Origin: Puccinia triticina
Taxonomy: Eukaryota; Basidiomycota; Pucciniomycetes; Pucciniales; Pucciniaceae
Length of the DNA: 64,000 bases
Direction of reading: 5' to 3'
Assembly: GCF_026914185.1 (NCBI RefSeq)
Contig: NC_070559.1
Location: forward strand, 5,492,001 to 5,556,000
Within the stretch, counting starts at the first letter, position 1; every line of letters begins with the position of its first letter. The notes under the pieces are model-generated. The model made no database searches. It was given only the letters and a program-made list of their open reading frames with translations, and was not told the origin of the DNA. A program made the position numbers and the translations under genes. Of the stretch, positions 11,521 through 21,466 are shown one piece after another.

Positions 11521-12315
11521 TTTTCCTACACTATCACCCTGTGATCAGCAACCTACCATTGATTACTTGCCCAGTTCTAACCATCACACGCTCCGAATTA
11601 ATATCTCTGAGATTACGTTCTCCTTAGATCAGTTTCTTGACCGTTTTCCCTCCACAAAAAGCTCTCAACACCATTGGTCCATCATGTCAGGTTTGAACTT
11701 GCACATTGAGTTTAGTTCATGCATGCGTTTATGCATGCAATGATGACGTATGTGTGTACACTTAAGACTCTGTCAATCGGTTCGGACTTCCTTCTTCAAT
11801 TCTCAGCAGCAACCTTATTCCGCCAACAAAATCTCTTATCCCTTTCCTTCTTTATCCTCCATTCCATCTTTGATCATCAACTCAATCATCAAACAACAAC
11901 TACTTGAAGTCAATTCTTCTTTTTCAATCCAAACAATCCAAATCAAACACTCAATCTCATCGTTCGTTGATCACTGACATCTAGGACAAGCTAGATTCAG
12001 CTTCTGGGCAGGTAGTCACTTACAATACTATCAATCCATGGGAATCACTGTTATTGACTTACTTATTTGTTTCTGATTAGGCTGTTTCATTGTGAAAGTC
12101 CTTGTTTTATTTGTCGTTGTTGTTGTCTTTGTGTCAAGATTCTTTCTTTTGATTCGATTCATTTCTTTAAGGTATTTTATCATTACTCTTACTAAAAAAC
12201 TATCCCAAAGAACTGTTCTAACAATTTTCTTTCTATTCTCAAAGTGTATTACTGTTATTGAGTTCTTAATAACAACTGTTTCTATAAAGTAATTGATCTC
12301 CCATTTTTACACATC

Positions 12316-12826
12316 ATGCTCTTCTACTATGCAGCAGTCATCTTCTTGCTTACCAAAACTTCAGTAGTTGCCATCGGGAAACCCACCGGAGACCAAAAAG
12401 TACCTAATTACCCATGCACTGATCCCCTAGGCCACAAGGGTCAATTTCTCTGCTTTGATCCCATTCCAATAGAGGCCATGGCTCCCCAAGGTGAGTACAC
12501 TTCTGTCATTGATCAAAATCAATGGGATTACTAATTATAAGCCATTTTATCTGGCACTTTTCAAAATTATTGGTTATAAAGCCCAAATCATTTGACTCTA
12601 AAGAGCAGAGAGCTATCTGCCCGAATGATCACTCATTACGTGCCTGCTGTGTCACTACTAAGCTTAAAATGCCAAAAGTGCGTCAAGAACTCCTTGCCAT
12701 TCAATTTCAGAGCTTACTTGCCCAATCTCAGGAGCTGACGGGTTGGAAATTTGATAACTGGGTCAGGATGAAAGTCGTGCTTTTGACGTTCCCAGAAGTT
12801 ATCTTTTGTCTTCCTGTGGTGTTTAA
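12316..12826 (+). CDS. Small secreted Cys-containing protein 2 (102 aa)
   Basis: Exons 12316-12490, 12604-12677 and 12767-12826 (309 nt). The signal peptide is MLFYYAAVIFLLTKTSVVA. The mature part has YPCTDP and FLCFD in exon 1, AICPNDHSLRACC in exon 2 and SSCGV at the C-terminus, matching the Cys positions of paralogues 1 and 3. Exon 2 is 24-27 nt shorter than in the paralogues: the sequence aligned with their acceptor lacks AG, and the next AG (CTAAAG at 12598-12603) restores the frame. This looks like an acceptor shift during divergence. Without transcripts a non-functional gene cannot be excluded. Role as an effector is inference from size, secretion and family expansion. Confidence 0.6.
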
Positions 12827-12989
12827 ACTACTAGTTAAGCAGGAGACACCCAAAGGCACATGGCGAAAAGTTGCTATGGTGTGTTCATTTTTTCAGTCGC
12901 TTGCTATGAGGCAACCGGCATCAAGAAGTGAGTTTAACGCCAGTAGTACAGTACTATCCTTCCTTGTCCCCAAAGTAGATACACTTCTT

Positions 12990-13600
12990 TGAAATTGATG
13001 CCAGAAAGCAATCTTTTTGGTCAAGTAGATTGATTTCAACCAGTTTTTGTATGAATTTCTGCAATTCGAAGTACCAAGTCCACATAGCTGTATGTATCAC
13101 CAAAGATCCAATTTGTTTAGAATATCAAAAACCTCATTTTTGCGTTTGAGACTTGAGTTGGACACAAGCAAATTGATTCTTGTTGGAATGTGTTTTTGGC
13201 CAGCATGAAATCAAATACTTGCTTCATATTTGTGCACACAATCGTAAAAAACACCATTTGGAATATGTAAAACTCGTGTGCATATAAACAAAGAATCCGT
13301 TAACACAGTGCAAGCGCTTTAAAGCCCATTTTGAGTTTTATAGAGTTTTATATCATGAAGTTTTCGAAAAATGAAGAAATTCTTCGGGTTGATTGCCCAG
13401 ATATACCTTGATTGAAAGCTTTCCAAACTCTTAAAGAATGGTTGATGAAGGTGTTCAGATTTGCTCTAAAGTTTCGTATAATTCAATTGTGAACTCTGCT
13501 ACTGACTTGATCTTTAGTTCAAGATTTTGGTAATGTTTTTTTAAGCTTGATTGGCCAAGTGGACTTCTAGAAAGACCCAGGAGGACAGGCAAGATTTCCT
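12990..13600. other. Non-coding between secreted-protein genes
   Basis: AT-rich, with no supported ORF and no clear repeat structure. Confidence 0.5.
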
Positions 13601-13978
13601 ACTTCTTGACAGCAAGCTCCTTGATCAGAATCGTGAATGATTCCGTCAGGTCGCAAGTACACACTTCTAAGTCCAACGCCCCGCAGCAGCGAGGGACTTT
13701 GTCAAGTTTGCCCTTGATCTACCTTCGTCATCACTCCAGTGAGCTCACCAAATTTTGGCTCCCGGTTCGAGGGCAAGCGTTGCTCTGCTTGCTATCTGTT
13801 ACCATGGCTCCATGTATAAAAACTATCACGCCAAATAGGCCTTGGAAATATCAACCGGCACCGGTATCTAGTTGTTAAATTGCTGCTGTGCTTGTGGGCA
13901 GTGTCTCCTATTCACTTATTTCGTCGCCTAGCTCCCCCTTCATTCTTAATAACATTCAACCAAGATTCATTCTGTGGT

Positions 13979-13986
13979 TATAAAAA
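13979..13986 (+). promoter_or_regulatory. TATA box of secreted-protein gene 3
   Basis: TATAAAAA, 219 bp before the ATG at 14198, in a region aligned with the upstream sequence of gene 1. Confidence 0.45.
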
Positions 13987-14197
13987 CCCCATTCTTGTGC
14001 ATCTCAAGTCGGAAATTTCCCACATCCTCATCATTGAGCAGTCATCAGAAGCCCAATATTTTGACTACTTGCTCAACATTACCAAAATTTACTTATCAGA
14101 AGCCTTTGATTCATTAGCCTTTTTCAGACTACATTTTCTTTAAAGTTTCCTTGAGTTCTATTGTCTTCATAAACGAGTTATCCTCCCGAGGACCATA

Positions 14198-14704
14198 ATG
14201 CTCTTGTGCTCTGCAGTTATATTTTTGCTTGCCGCATCTTCGGGGTATGCCATTGAGATTCCCAAGGGGCGCCCATCACCAGGCTCAGCTCGCAATCCAT
14301 GCAGTAAATCACGTCAACTTTTTTGCTTCATACGATCTGAGATAAACAGCAAAGCTGACAAAAGTGAGTGAACTTCCATCTTTGATAAAGATAAATGTGA
14401 TTGATCATCCGGTTTGTAATCTTGTTGAATGTAAATATTTCTTGTCTACGCACAGTTTTGGCTGTAAAACCTGAGATCAGCGGGGAATCTGTTTGCTCGT
14501 CGCGCGATCTGGTGGGTGCTTGTTGTGACGTTAGTAAACTTACCGTACCTTCGGTGCGTATGAAACCTCTTTCCATTCAATTTGTTCATTGTCCCAATCT
14601 TGGGAGCTGATGAGTTCTAAATTTGACAACTTGAAAAAAAGGGTACAACAAAAAATCCTCCATTCATAATTAAAGGGGATTCATTTTTGACGGCCTGCAC
14701 TTGA
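14198..14704 (+). CDS. Small secreted Cys-containing protein 3 (108 aa)
   Basis: Exons 14198-14363, 14456-14553 and 14642-14704 (327 nt), donors GTGAGT and GTGCGT. The signal peptide is MLLCSAVIFLLAASSGYA. Six cysteines fall as NPCSKS, FCFIR, SVCSS, GACCDVSKL and TACT. Exon boundaries and phases (1, then 0) are the same as in paralogues 1 and 2. Exon 3 (GTTKNPPFII...) aligns with GTAKILTQAPFIV of gene 1. The C-x-CC spacing faintly recalls half of a hydrophobin signature, but the full eight-Cys pattern is absent, so I do not call it a hydrophobin. Candidate secreted effector by inference. Confidence 0.65.
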
Positions 14705-15059
14705 AGCGGGGCTGGCAAGAGGTGTAAGCATGACACCAGCCCCAGCCTTTATGGTCCTCACAGCGACTTTTCCGCTCAAATTACCCCAAGAGGGAGAGCA
14801 TGCAAGGTCTTTCTCAAGAGACCTTGTACAAGGTTAATTTTACACATATTGATTTTTTTCACCCATTCCAAGTATTGAGTGCCTAAGTAGAATCCATTTA
14901 AAATGTCAACAGCTTCATTTTTGGTTCTGCGGTTGGCATCTGCAAGCTTAAAACTAGAGTTTTACTTTGTGTTTGTGCTTCCAATTGTAGAAAACCCATT
15001 TTTTTTGAATTAAAATGTGTATTATTAGAGAGATTTACTTGGTGCATGGAGGAAGTAGT

Positions 15060-15377
15060 GCCAAGTGAAGCACTTTGTGCTGATCTTTGGTCAAAGGAAA
15101 ATATACAGGCCATGTGCCCCTCAATGCCTACCTTTTCAAAGCCAAACAAATACTAGACCCCATCTGCCCCTTCTGCAAAGGCCGGGAAAATACCAATCAC
15201 TTCCTTTACCTATGCCCGGAGTATCAACAACCTTGGAGGGAACTAATTTGGAAAGCCAGATCAAAGAAGCTTAAGGTTGACTCAAACATACCACATCTTC
15301 TACTCCATCTCCCAAAGGCGCATAGCCTGATTTTTAAATTCATCATGAAGTCAGGCTGGTTTCATTTTTTGGATTGA
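15060..15377 (+). mobile_element. LINE 3' fragment (RT C-terminal zinc knuckle)
   Basis: A forward frame (15087-15377) reads GHVPLNAYLFKAKQI, then CPFCKGRENTNHFLYLC, a C-x2-C-x8-H-x4-C knuckle typical of the C-terminal end of fungal Tad-like or I-clade LINE ORF2 proteins (C..C....E...H.L..C). No reverse transcriptase core lies upstream, so this is a 5'-truncated or decayed copy. A second, independent fragment lies at 32728-33084. Confidence 0.6.
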
Positions 15378-15379
15378 TC

Positions 15380-16060
15380 CTATGCACGCTCTTGTAGTTT
15401 CACTTTTTATGTACTTTCTTCTTTTTTTTCTCTGTCTCTTTTCTTTCACTTCTCTCTGATGAGATATCCTGTTACCGCATACTCTCCTAAGTTTAACAAT
15501 CTCTCTATGTTAAATCCTCTGTCCCTCTTTCCTACTTCTAAGTAGTCAGATACTTGAATAATCATAGTGTGCAATACTCAAGGCAAAATTACACTCAAAA
15601 AAAGGATTTGTTGAGCTATGTATTTGGGACAATTATCTGGTTTTGACAATGTCAGGTTACATGTATAGTTCTAGCCTCCTCTTGTCAGACTGTACAGATC
15701 AGTCCAGCAGGAAGGAGGGATAGACAGAGATAACATGATGAATAAAAGTGACCAGTCCAGTCTTACTAATCCCAAAGATTTTTGTAGTCCATCTCTGAGG
15801 GAGGGGCATGGTCCGCTTCCCATTCCCATCGGTTGGGAGACTCTTCCCTATCATTCTCACTTTCAGTCTGCCCCCCATAGAACGGATTCACATCTTGGTG
15901 ACATCCCCCTCGGCTTTCTAACACTCCCGATATCACCTTCCAATCTTCCTCTCGCCCTAACATAAGAAGACGCCAGATGATTCGATTTTCGTGATTCGTA
16001 GAAAACAAATAAAAAAAATCATAGAAATCAGGAGTTAGCACATCATCAGATATCTGGGGT
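15380..16060. other. Intergenic, no supported gene
   Basis: Pyrimidine-rich after the LINE fragment (15410-15530). Only short shadow ORFs; nothing else seen. Confidence 0.5.
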
Positions 16061-17857
16061 TCACTTATGTATGCAGCTATTTGGAGATGCAGAAAAGCAA
16101 AGTTTAATAAACTGACATTCTCTGCGAATACGAGCTGAGCAGCACTTTAAATTGGGCAATGAGTTGCCGGACTCAGCCGGGCATGAGAGTATCTTGGCCA
16201 GTGCCGTTGGCTTGTGGTTGCAATATTGCCAAGCCAGTTTGATGAGTGATTGAGGCAAGAGTGCAAACAGCTTTGGGGAGGCTATTTCGCCGCTGAATGA
16301 CAAGGACTTGAGATTTCGTAAAATATTCGGTGATCGAAAGAGAATGTCCATCAGGGCCTGGTTCGTAGATGGGTCGTCGTCAGATCTTTCTGCATCAGTA
16401 GAGCCGTCGCCATCAGATCCTTCAGCATCAGCCGGCCCGTCGCCATCAAATCCTTCAGCATCAGCCGACCCGTCGCCATAAAATCCTTCAGCATCAGCCG
16501 ACCCGTCGCCATAAAATCCTTCAGTATCAGCCCACCCGTCACCATAAAGTGCTTCAGCATCAGCCGAGCCGTTGCCATAAGATACTTCAGGATCAGGAAA
16601 GCCGTCGCAATCAGAACTTCCAGTATTAGATCTCTCGGCATCAGAGCCTTCACCATCGGATATTCCGTGACCAGAGCCTTGCATGAGCAGATAAGCGTCA
16701 TACGGGGACCACCCTTCCAGGCCGAGTCTTAAGGATTCTAAATCTGGGCTGGTGTATTCTTGGAGCAGTTGAATCAGCCCCCGTCGGTCGAGTCGCTCGC
16801 TTGGCTCAATGATCTCGAGTGTACGCAAGCTTTCTCGAGAGTTCTTCAACAGAATTGCCAATTCATTCTCGTGTAAATTAGGCTCGACCAAGATTACCGT
16901 TCGTAGGGCACAGTTCGCGACGGGAATCGAGCCGTAGGACTGTTCGATCATCTCGACCGGCCGGCCAGCGAGCTTGTGCAACTCGACTGTATGAAGCTGG
17001 TCCCATTGGGTGAATAGCCGAGCAAGCATCGTGTCGGCAGCCCATCGGGGACCCCAGTTGTCTGGACAGGGCTTGGCAAGGATCAGAAATTCCTTGATCA
17101 ACCGCCGACTGGCCATGGCTTCCAAGACGGGCTCTGGGCAACTACGCCAGAGAGCATTGCTGATCGCGAGGTTCTCGAGGAATGGACAGGATCGGAGGAT
17201 CTCACAGACCAGAGAGCCGCCGCCCCTGTCCATCGAACAGATGCCGCTCCACATGAACTGTAAGGTGCGGACATGTTGAGCCAGCTTGATCCGATGAGGT
17301 TCCTCGATTTTAGATGATGCGTTGTCGGCGCGTGTCGGTTCGCTAACAGGTGCTGAGCCAGTCAGAGTCCGGTGGAAGAAGTGCGCCTGCCATGGGCTGT
17401 CCAGAACCACATGCTCGAATAGTTTCTTTTGCGCACATTGTCGAAAGGTGCGACTAACCAACGAAAGGGGTAAACAAGGATTATCTGGTAGACCTGGGAA
17501 GAGATGCATACAATGCAAAAGATTCAGTATAAATACGAGTCTGATAAGACTATCATTTGATCAAGAGAGATCACCCTCTGGCCATGAAACTTGACGGCGG
17601 GACGATGCGGTTTGTTGATAGTCCCGTCCTAGCGAAATATAATTACGTTGATCCCGCCTGACCATCTTTCGACGTTGGATAGGAGCTCTTGGCCACTTCA
17701 AGTCGATCGGCGTGAGTCCGTTGTGATCGAGTTTGTGGTGTTCTTCATCGTGCCGGGCGCGACTACCGGCGTTATATTGTTGTTTGGACCAAGTAAGCAT
17801 GATGTCGTCGATGATGGTCTGGACAAGATCGGCCGATAAATCGCTTAACTTGGCCAT
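16061..17857 (-). CDS. F-box protein with LRR-like body (571 aa)
   Basis: Exon 1 is 17857-17575 and exon 2 is 17493-16061, with an 81-bp intron (donor G|GTGATC, acceptor TTCCCAG, phase 1); the total is 1716 nt. The N-terminus MAKLSDLSADLVQTIIDDIM plus the post-intron LSLVSRTFRQCAQKKLFEHV form a split F-box, which binds Skp1 in SCF ubiquitin ligases. An insert separates the two F-box halves. The body has irregular leucine-rich segments (LRTLEIIEPSERLD, LESLRLGLEGW, LKSLSFSGEI, LPQSLIKLAW) as in fungal F-box/LRR substrate receptors. In the middle lies an acidic Gly/Asp/Ser array built from 11-residue units. Substrate unknown. The strand is opposite to the secreted-protein cluster. Confidence 0.7.
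16385..16620 (-). repeat. Coding minisatellite in F-box gene (33-bp units)
   Basis: About seven 33-bp units encode variants of YGDGSADAEGF. Neighbouring units around 16440-16530 are nearly identical, which suggests recent unit turnover. The period keeps the frame. Confidence 0.85.
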
Positions 17858-18174
17858 CGTGCTGATACAAACAGTTTCCCGTTGGTTGCTTATTAAAATT
17901 CACAAAATGAAGTTTCTGTGCGTTATGAGCGCTCACCTCGAAAGGGTTTATCTACATATCCGTCCGATGGTACCTGTGCATCTGATGAGATTGTAGAATT
18001 CCAAGTGGTTAATGTCAGTGGGTAGACAGAAGTTTCTACACTTTTTTTTTTCTTTTTTTAGAAAAGAACAAAATATGGAGTCCTGTGAGACCTCCTTGCC
18101 TCTGTAAAAAAAGTGGCCAAAACTTCTGTCTACCCACTGCACAGTGGGTGCACTCAAGTTTTTGGCACCACATT
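17858..18174. other. Intergenic left of Mutator-like element
   Basis: No gene seen. An inverted repeat (CAGTGGGTAGACAGAAG at 18016-18032 and CTTCTGTCTACCCACTG at 18123-18139) brackets about 90 bp and resembles a small MITE or foldback. Confidence 0.5.
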
Positions 18175-18183
18175 TTACTTAAC

Positions 18184-18232
18184 GGGGTAAGTGAATTTTA
18201 CAAACTATTTTTTACAATTCATATGGTTTGTA
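18184..18232 (+). repeat. Left TIR of Mutator-like element
   Basis: Inverted partner of 26586-26634. About 49 bp, roughly 80% matching, beginning GGGGTAAGTGAATTTTAC. Confidence 0.75.
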
Positions 18233-18386
18233 AAGTTGATGGGTTGTAAAATTGGATAGACATGGGGTTGTAATATAATTTTACGGCACATGAGGCTAAT
18301 TTGGACGTATGTAAATAAATGTGTTGCAAATAAAGGATTGTAAATCTGTGTCAGCCATGTGTATGGAGTAAATTCACAAACTATAT

Positions 18387-21155
18387 TAAGGCTGGCACCC
18401 GGGTGTTCGGGCGGGGGGTCAGCCTCATCCCGAACCCCAGATCCGAAACCACCCAGGTGGAACGGGATCCACCCGGGTGGTTAAGCTTTTTTTTCGCCCC
18501 TGAGCTGAGCAGAGGAGACTGCTGGAGTTGTGGCCGTGCACTTGCAGTCTCAACGATCTATAGCATCCTCAGTCAATATGAAGCGCAAGAAAACCTCTCA
18601 CCCTGCCCCCGCTGGCCCTGTGAATTCCACCAGTTCCACCTCCAAACGCTCCAATGTTATTGAGATTGAAGTTGACGACGAAGACGAGAATTCAAGCCAA
18701 CCTCAAAGTCAATCAAAGAAGCGTAGTTGGGTGTGGACCCATTTCAAAGAAACCAAAGATGGAGGCAGCGCAATCTGCCAAGTTGTTGGTAAGAATAACA
18801 GGATGTGCGGCGCAACGTTGAAGAAAGATCGAAGTGGAAGCACAAAAAACTTCCACAAACACCTTCAAAATCTCCATCGACTTGTTGATCCGAGGCTCAG
18901 TAAAAAGATCGATAAATCACAAACTGACATTGGACGATGGACAAAAACCAATATTCTGGCCCCAAAGGTGAATCTCCAGGATCTTTTGCATTGATTTTTT
19001 GTATCAACATGCTGAAGGCCCCGGAAAATTCTCAGTTACAGTTGAACCAAGAATCCCTCAAGACGGCGTTGATTTATTTTATTGCCGACGCTGATCTCCC
19101 GTTTTCGGTTGTGGATAGACCTTCGTTCAAAAACCTGATTAGACTGGTGAATGAAGAAGCGGCAACGTTGATGGAACCCATCAACCGAAAGACTATGGCG
19201 AATCATTTGACGAGGGTATATCTCCACTCCCAAGAAAAGATGAAGACTCAATATCTCCGGGGCCAAGATTTTGTCTGCTTCACCCAGGATGCATGGACTG
19301 CGCCGAATTCAACTGCTTTCATGGGTGTAACAGCCCACTTTATTAATGAAGAGTTCGAGCTGATTGACATGACCATCGGAGTCCCCTATGTACGAGGTAT
19401 GTCCTCTTGTTTTATATTGCTTACCTCTGCGCGCATCCTGATATGATATTTTCACCTTTTTTTATTCCTTCAGGAAAGCATACTGGAAAAAATTTTGCCG
19501 AGCTTTTCCATCATGTGCTTACAGACTATGGCCTCCTCAAGAAACTGCATACGATTACTGCCAATAACGCAACTACCAACGGCAAAATGGCTCGAGAATT
19601 GAAAACTCAAATGCCTTCTTTCAACGTTGACACCCACCTATTGGGTTGCATCGCCCATGTAATAAATCTAGGAGCAAAAGCTGGTCTCGCGGTTCTGGGC
19701 GGCATCGAAGAAGACCGCAACGGCGAAGAAATATCCATGGGAGACGAAGTTGATGACCAGGATGCCAACTAACCCGATGCATCCCAATCTGTCCAGACTG
19801 TCATGCGCATCTCGCATCTGACTTCCGATCCGGACGGCATTGGAATAAATCTCAAAACCATCCTCAAGAGAATTCACGGAATGTGTACTTACGTTAGGTT
19901 TTCTCCGCAACGCCGTGAACGATTCCGTAAAGTTGTTGAATTCGCCCAGCCAGAGCTCAAAGAATCAGGCTCCAAGCTTTGTTGCCTGGAGATTGATGTA
20001 ACCACTCGGTGGAACTCAACCTTTGAAATGTTCAATCGTGCGATTCAACTTCGCCAGTCTTGCATCCATTTCTGTAATGAGAGTTCCGAAACCCGATTGT
20101 TCATCTTGTCCATGGCCGAATGGGACCAAGCAGCAAATCTGATGCGCTTGCTAGAACCTCTCAACGAAGCAACTCGCATGCTATGCGGATCGAACTACCC
20201 AACGTTGAACACTGCACTCCCTATCTACATAGTGTTGATGAAGCACTTGAAGCGAGTTCAGCATGGTCTATATGACCAAGCCCAGCTGATTCAACCTGCA
20301 ACCCAAATTGTCAACAAGATCGAAGGCTACCTTCGTTCCGCACTCAACAAACCTATTTACATTTGTGCGATGATCCTTGACCCGACCTTCAAGACGGCCG
20401 TCTGGAAAAAGAACGAAACCTTTATCGAACAGCACTATTGTATTTCTGTTGACGGAATCATTGGAACATTTCACCAGGTTGCAAAGACTTTCAATGAGAC
20501 ACTAGATCCTGCTCAGCCGACAAATTCAAACCCCGCTCCAAAGAAGAATACATCCAACTTCTTCTCGGAACTATATGAACCTGCCACCGAGCTGGACACA
20601 ATCGAAGCAGAGATCCGTCGTTATCTAGCAGAAGAGCTTGAACCCGAAGGAACTCCAATCTTGAAGTACTGGGCTAGGCGACAATCGAGATTTCCAATCT
20701 TATCGAAGATGGCTCGCCGCTACCTGGCCATTCCCGCTACAAGCGCAGCCTCAGAGCGAGTCTTCTCTAAAGGTCGTCGGGTAGTCTCTTGGCAGCGTGC
20801 ATCGCTCGATCCTGCAAGCGTAGAACAGCTACTATGTCTTAAGGAATGGTATCAGCTAGTTGATAGCCCAATTTAGTTCCTTGTTTTTTTGTTTCTCATC
20901 TCAAACACTCATTCAACCCAGTCGATACACTCGCTTGTCCGTTCAAAATCTCTTGTATATACCTACCTTGCTTATAGGTACAGCTTTCTCTCCTCATCGG
21001 AGCACTGAGGCCCGCTTTTTTGCTGTAATAAACCTCTAAGCCCGCCCATTTTGTACTGCGAATCCACCCGGGGGTTCGGGTGGGGTGTTGGCCTCATCCC
21101 GACCACCCGCACCCGGGTGGTTCCACCCGGGTGGTACTTTCCGGGTGCCAGCCTT
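18387..21155 (+). mobile_element. hAT transposon nested in Mutator-like element
   Basis: Flanked by the perfect 8-bp direct repeat AACTATAT (18379-18386 and 21156-21163), the TSD size of hAT elements. The ends are inverted: AAGGCTGGCACCCGG at the left (from 18388) and its exact complement CCGGGTGCCAGCCTT at the right. GC-rich subterminal blocks (ACCCGGGTGG) occur at both ends, in contrast to the AT-rich host element. It contains one transposase gene. It inserted into the left arm of the Mutator-like element and is therefore younger than it. Confidence 0.85.
18578..20876 (+). pseudogene. hAT transposase, one in-frame stop
   Basis: Exons 18578-18967, 19018-19396 and 19474-20876, with short introns of 50 and 77 bp (donors GTGAAT and GTATGT). 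The N-terminus is basic and acidic and is followed by a BED-type zinc finger (MCGATLKK, then FHKHLQNLH). The middle carries the RNase H-like core of hAT transposases (DFVCFTQDAWTAPNSTAFMG; TANNATTNGKM; LGCIAHVINL; LEIDVTTRWNSTFEM). The C-terminus is the dimerisation region LAIPATSAASERVFSKGRR. A TAA at 19770-19772 breaks the frame after DDQDAN, and the same frame continues immediately. This copy would make only truncated protein unless read through, so it is probably non-autonomous. Confidence 0.8.
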
Positions 21156-21466
21156 AACTATATGTTGCAAGTCTTGCAAGGCTGGTTTGTAAACGTATGT
21201 AACAAGCTGTGAAAATGTAATTTCACATGCTAGTTTCTTGCAAGCTACTATGGCATGTGAAATAAGCTACGCAAATAAGCTTCAGAAACCCGTGAGATAC
21301 AATTTTACATTACATATGAACATAATTTGCAATCGATCCAACAAACAAACTCAACTGACTCAACAAACAAACATGACATCATCAGCAAGAGGAACAATCA
21401 AAGCAATGCACCCTCTCCATCCCCTCCCACCATCTGTCATATCCAACCATTTGAGCTCCCAACACA

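Noticed and set aside
14198..14704. Hydrophobin identity for the secreted-protein family
   Set aside because: Only a partial CC pattern; the eight-cysteine hydrophobin spacing is not present.
15087..15377. Stand-alone zinc-finger gene
   Set aside because: The C..C...H..C context matches the end of LINE ORF2 proteins and a second such fragment occurs in the window.
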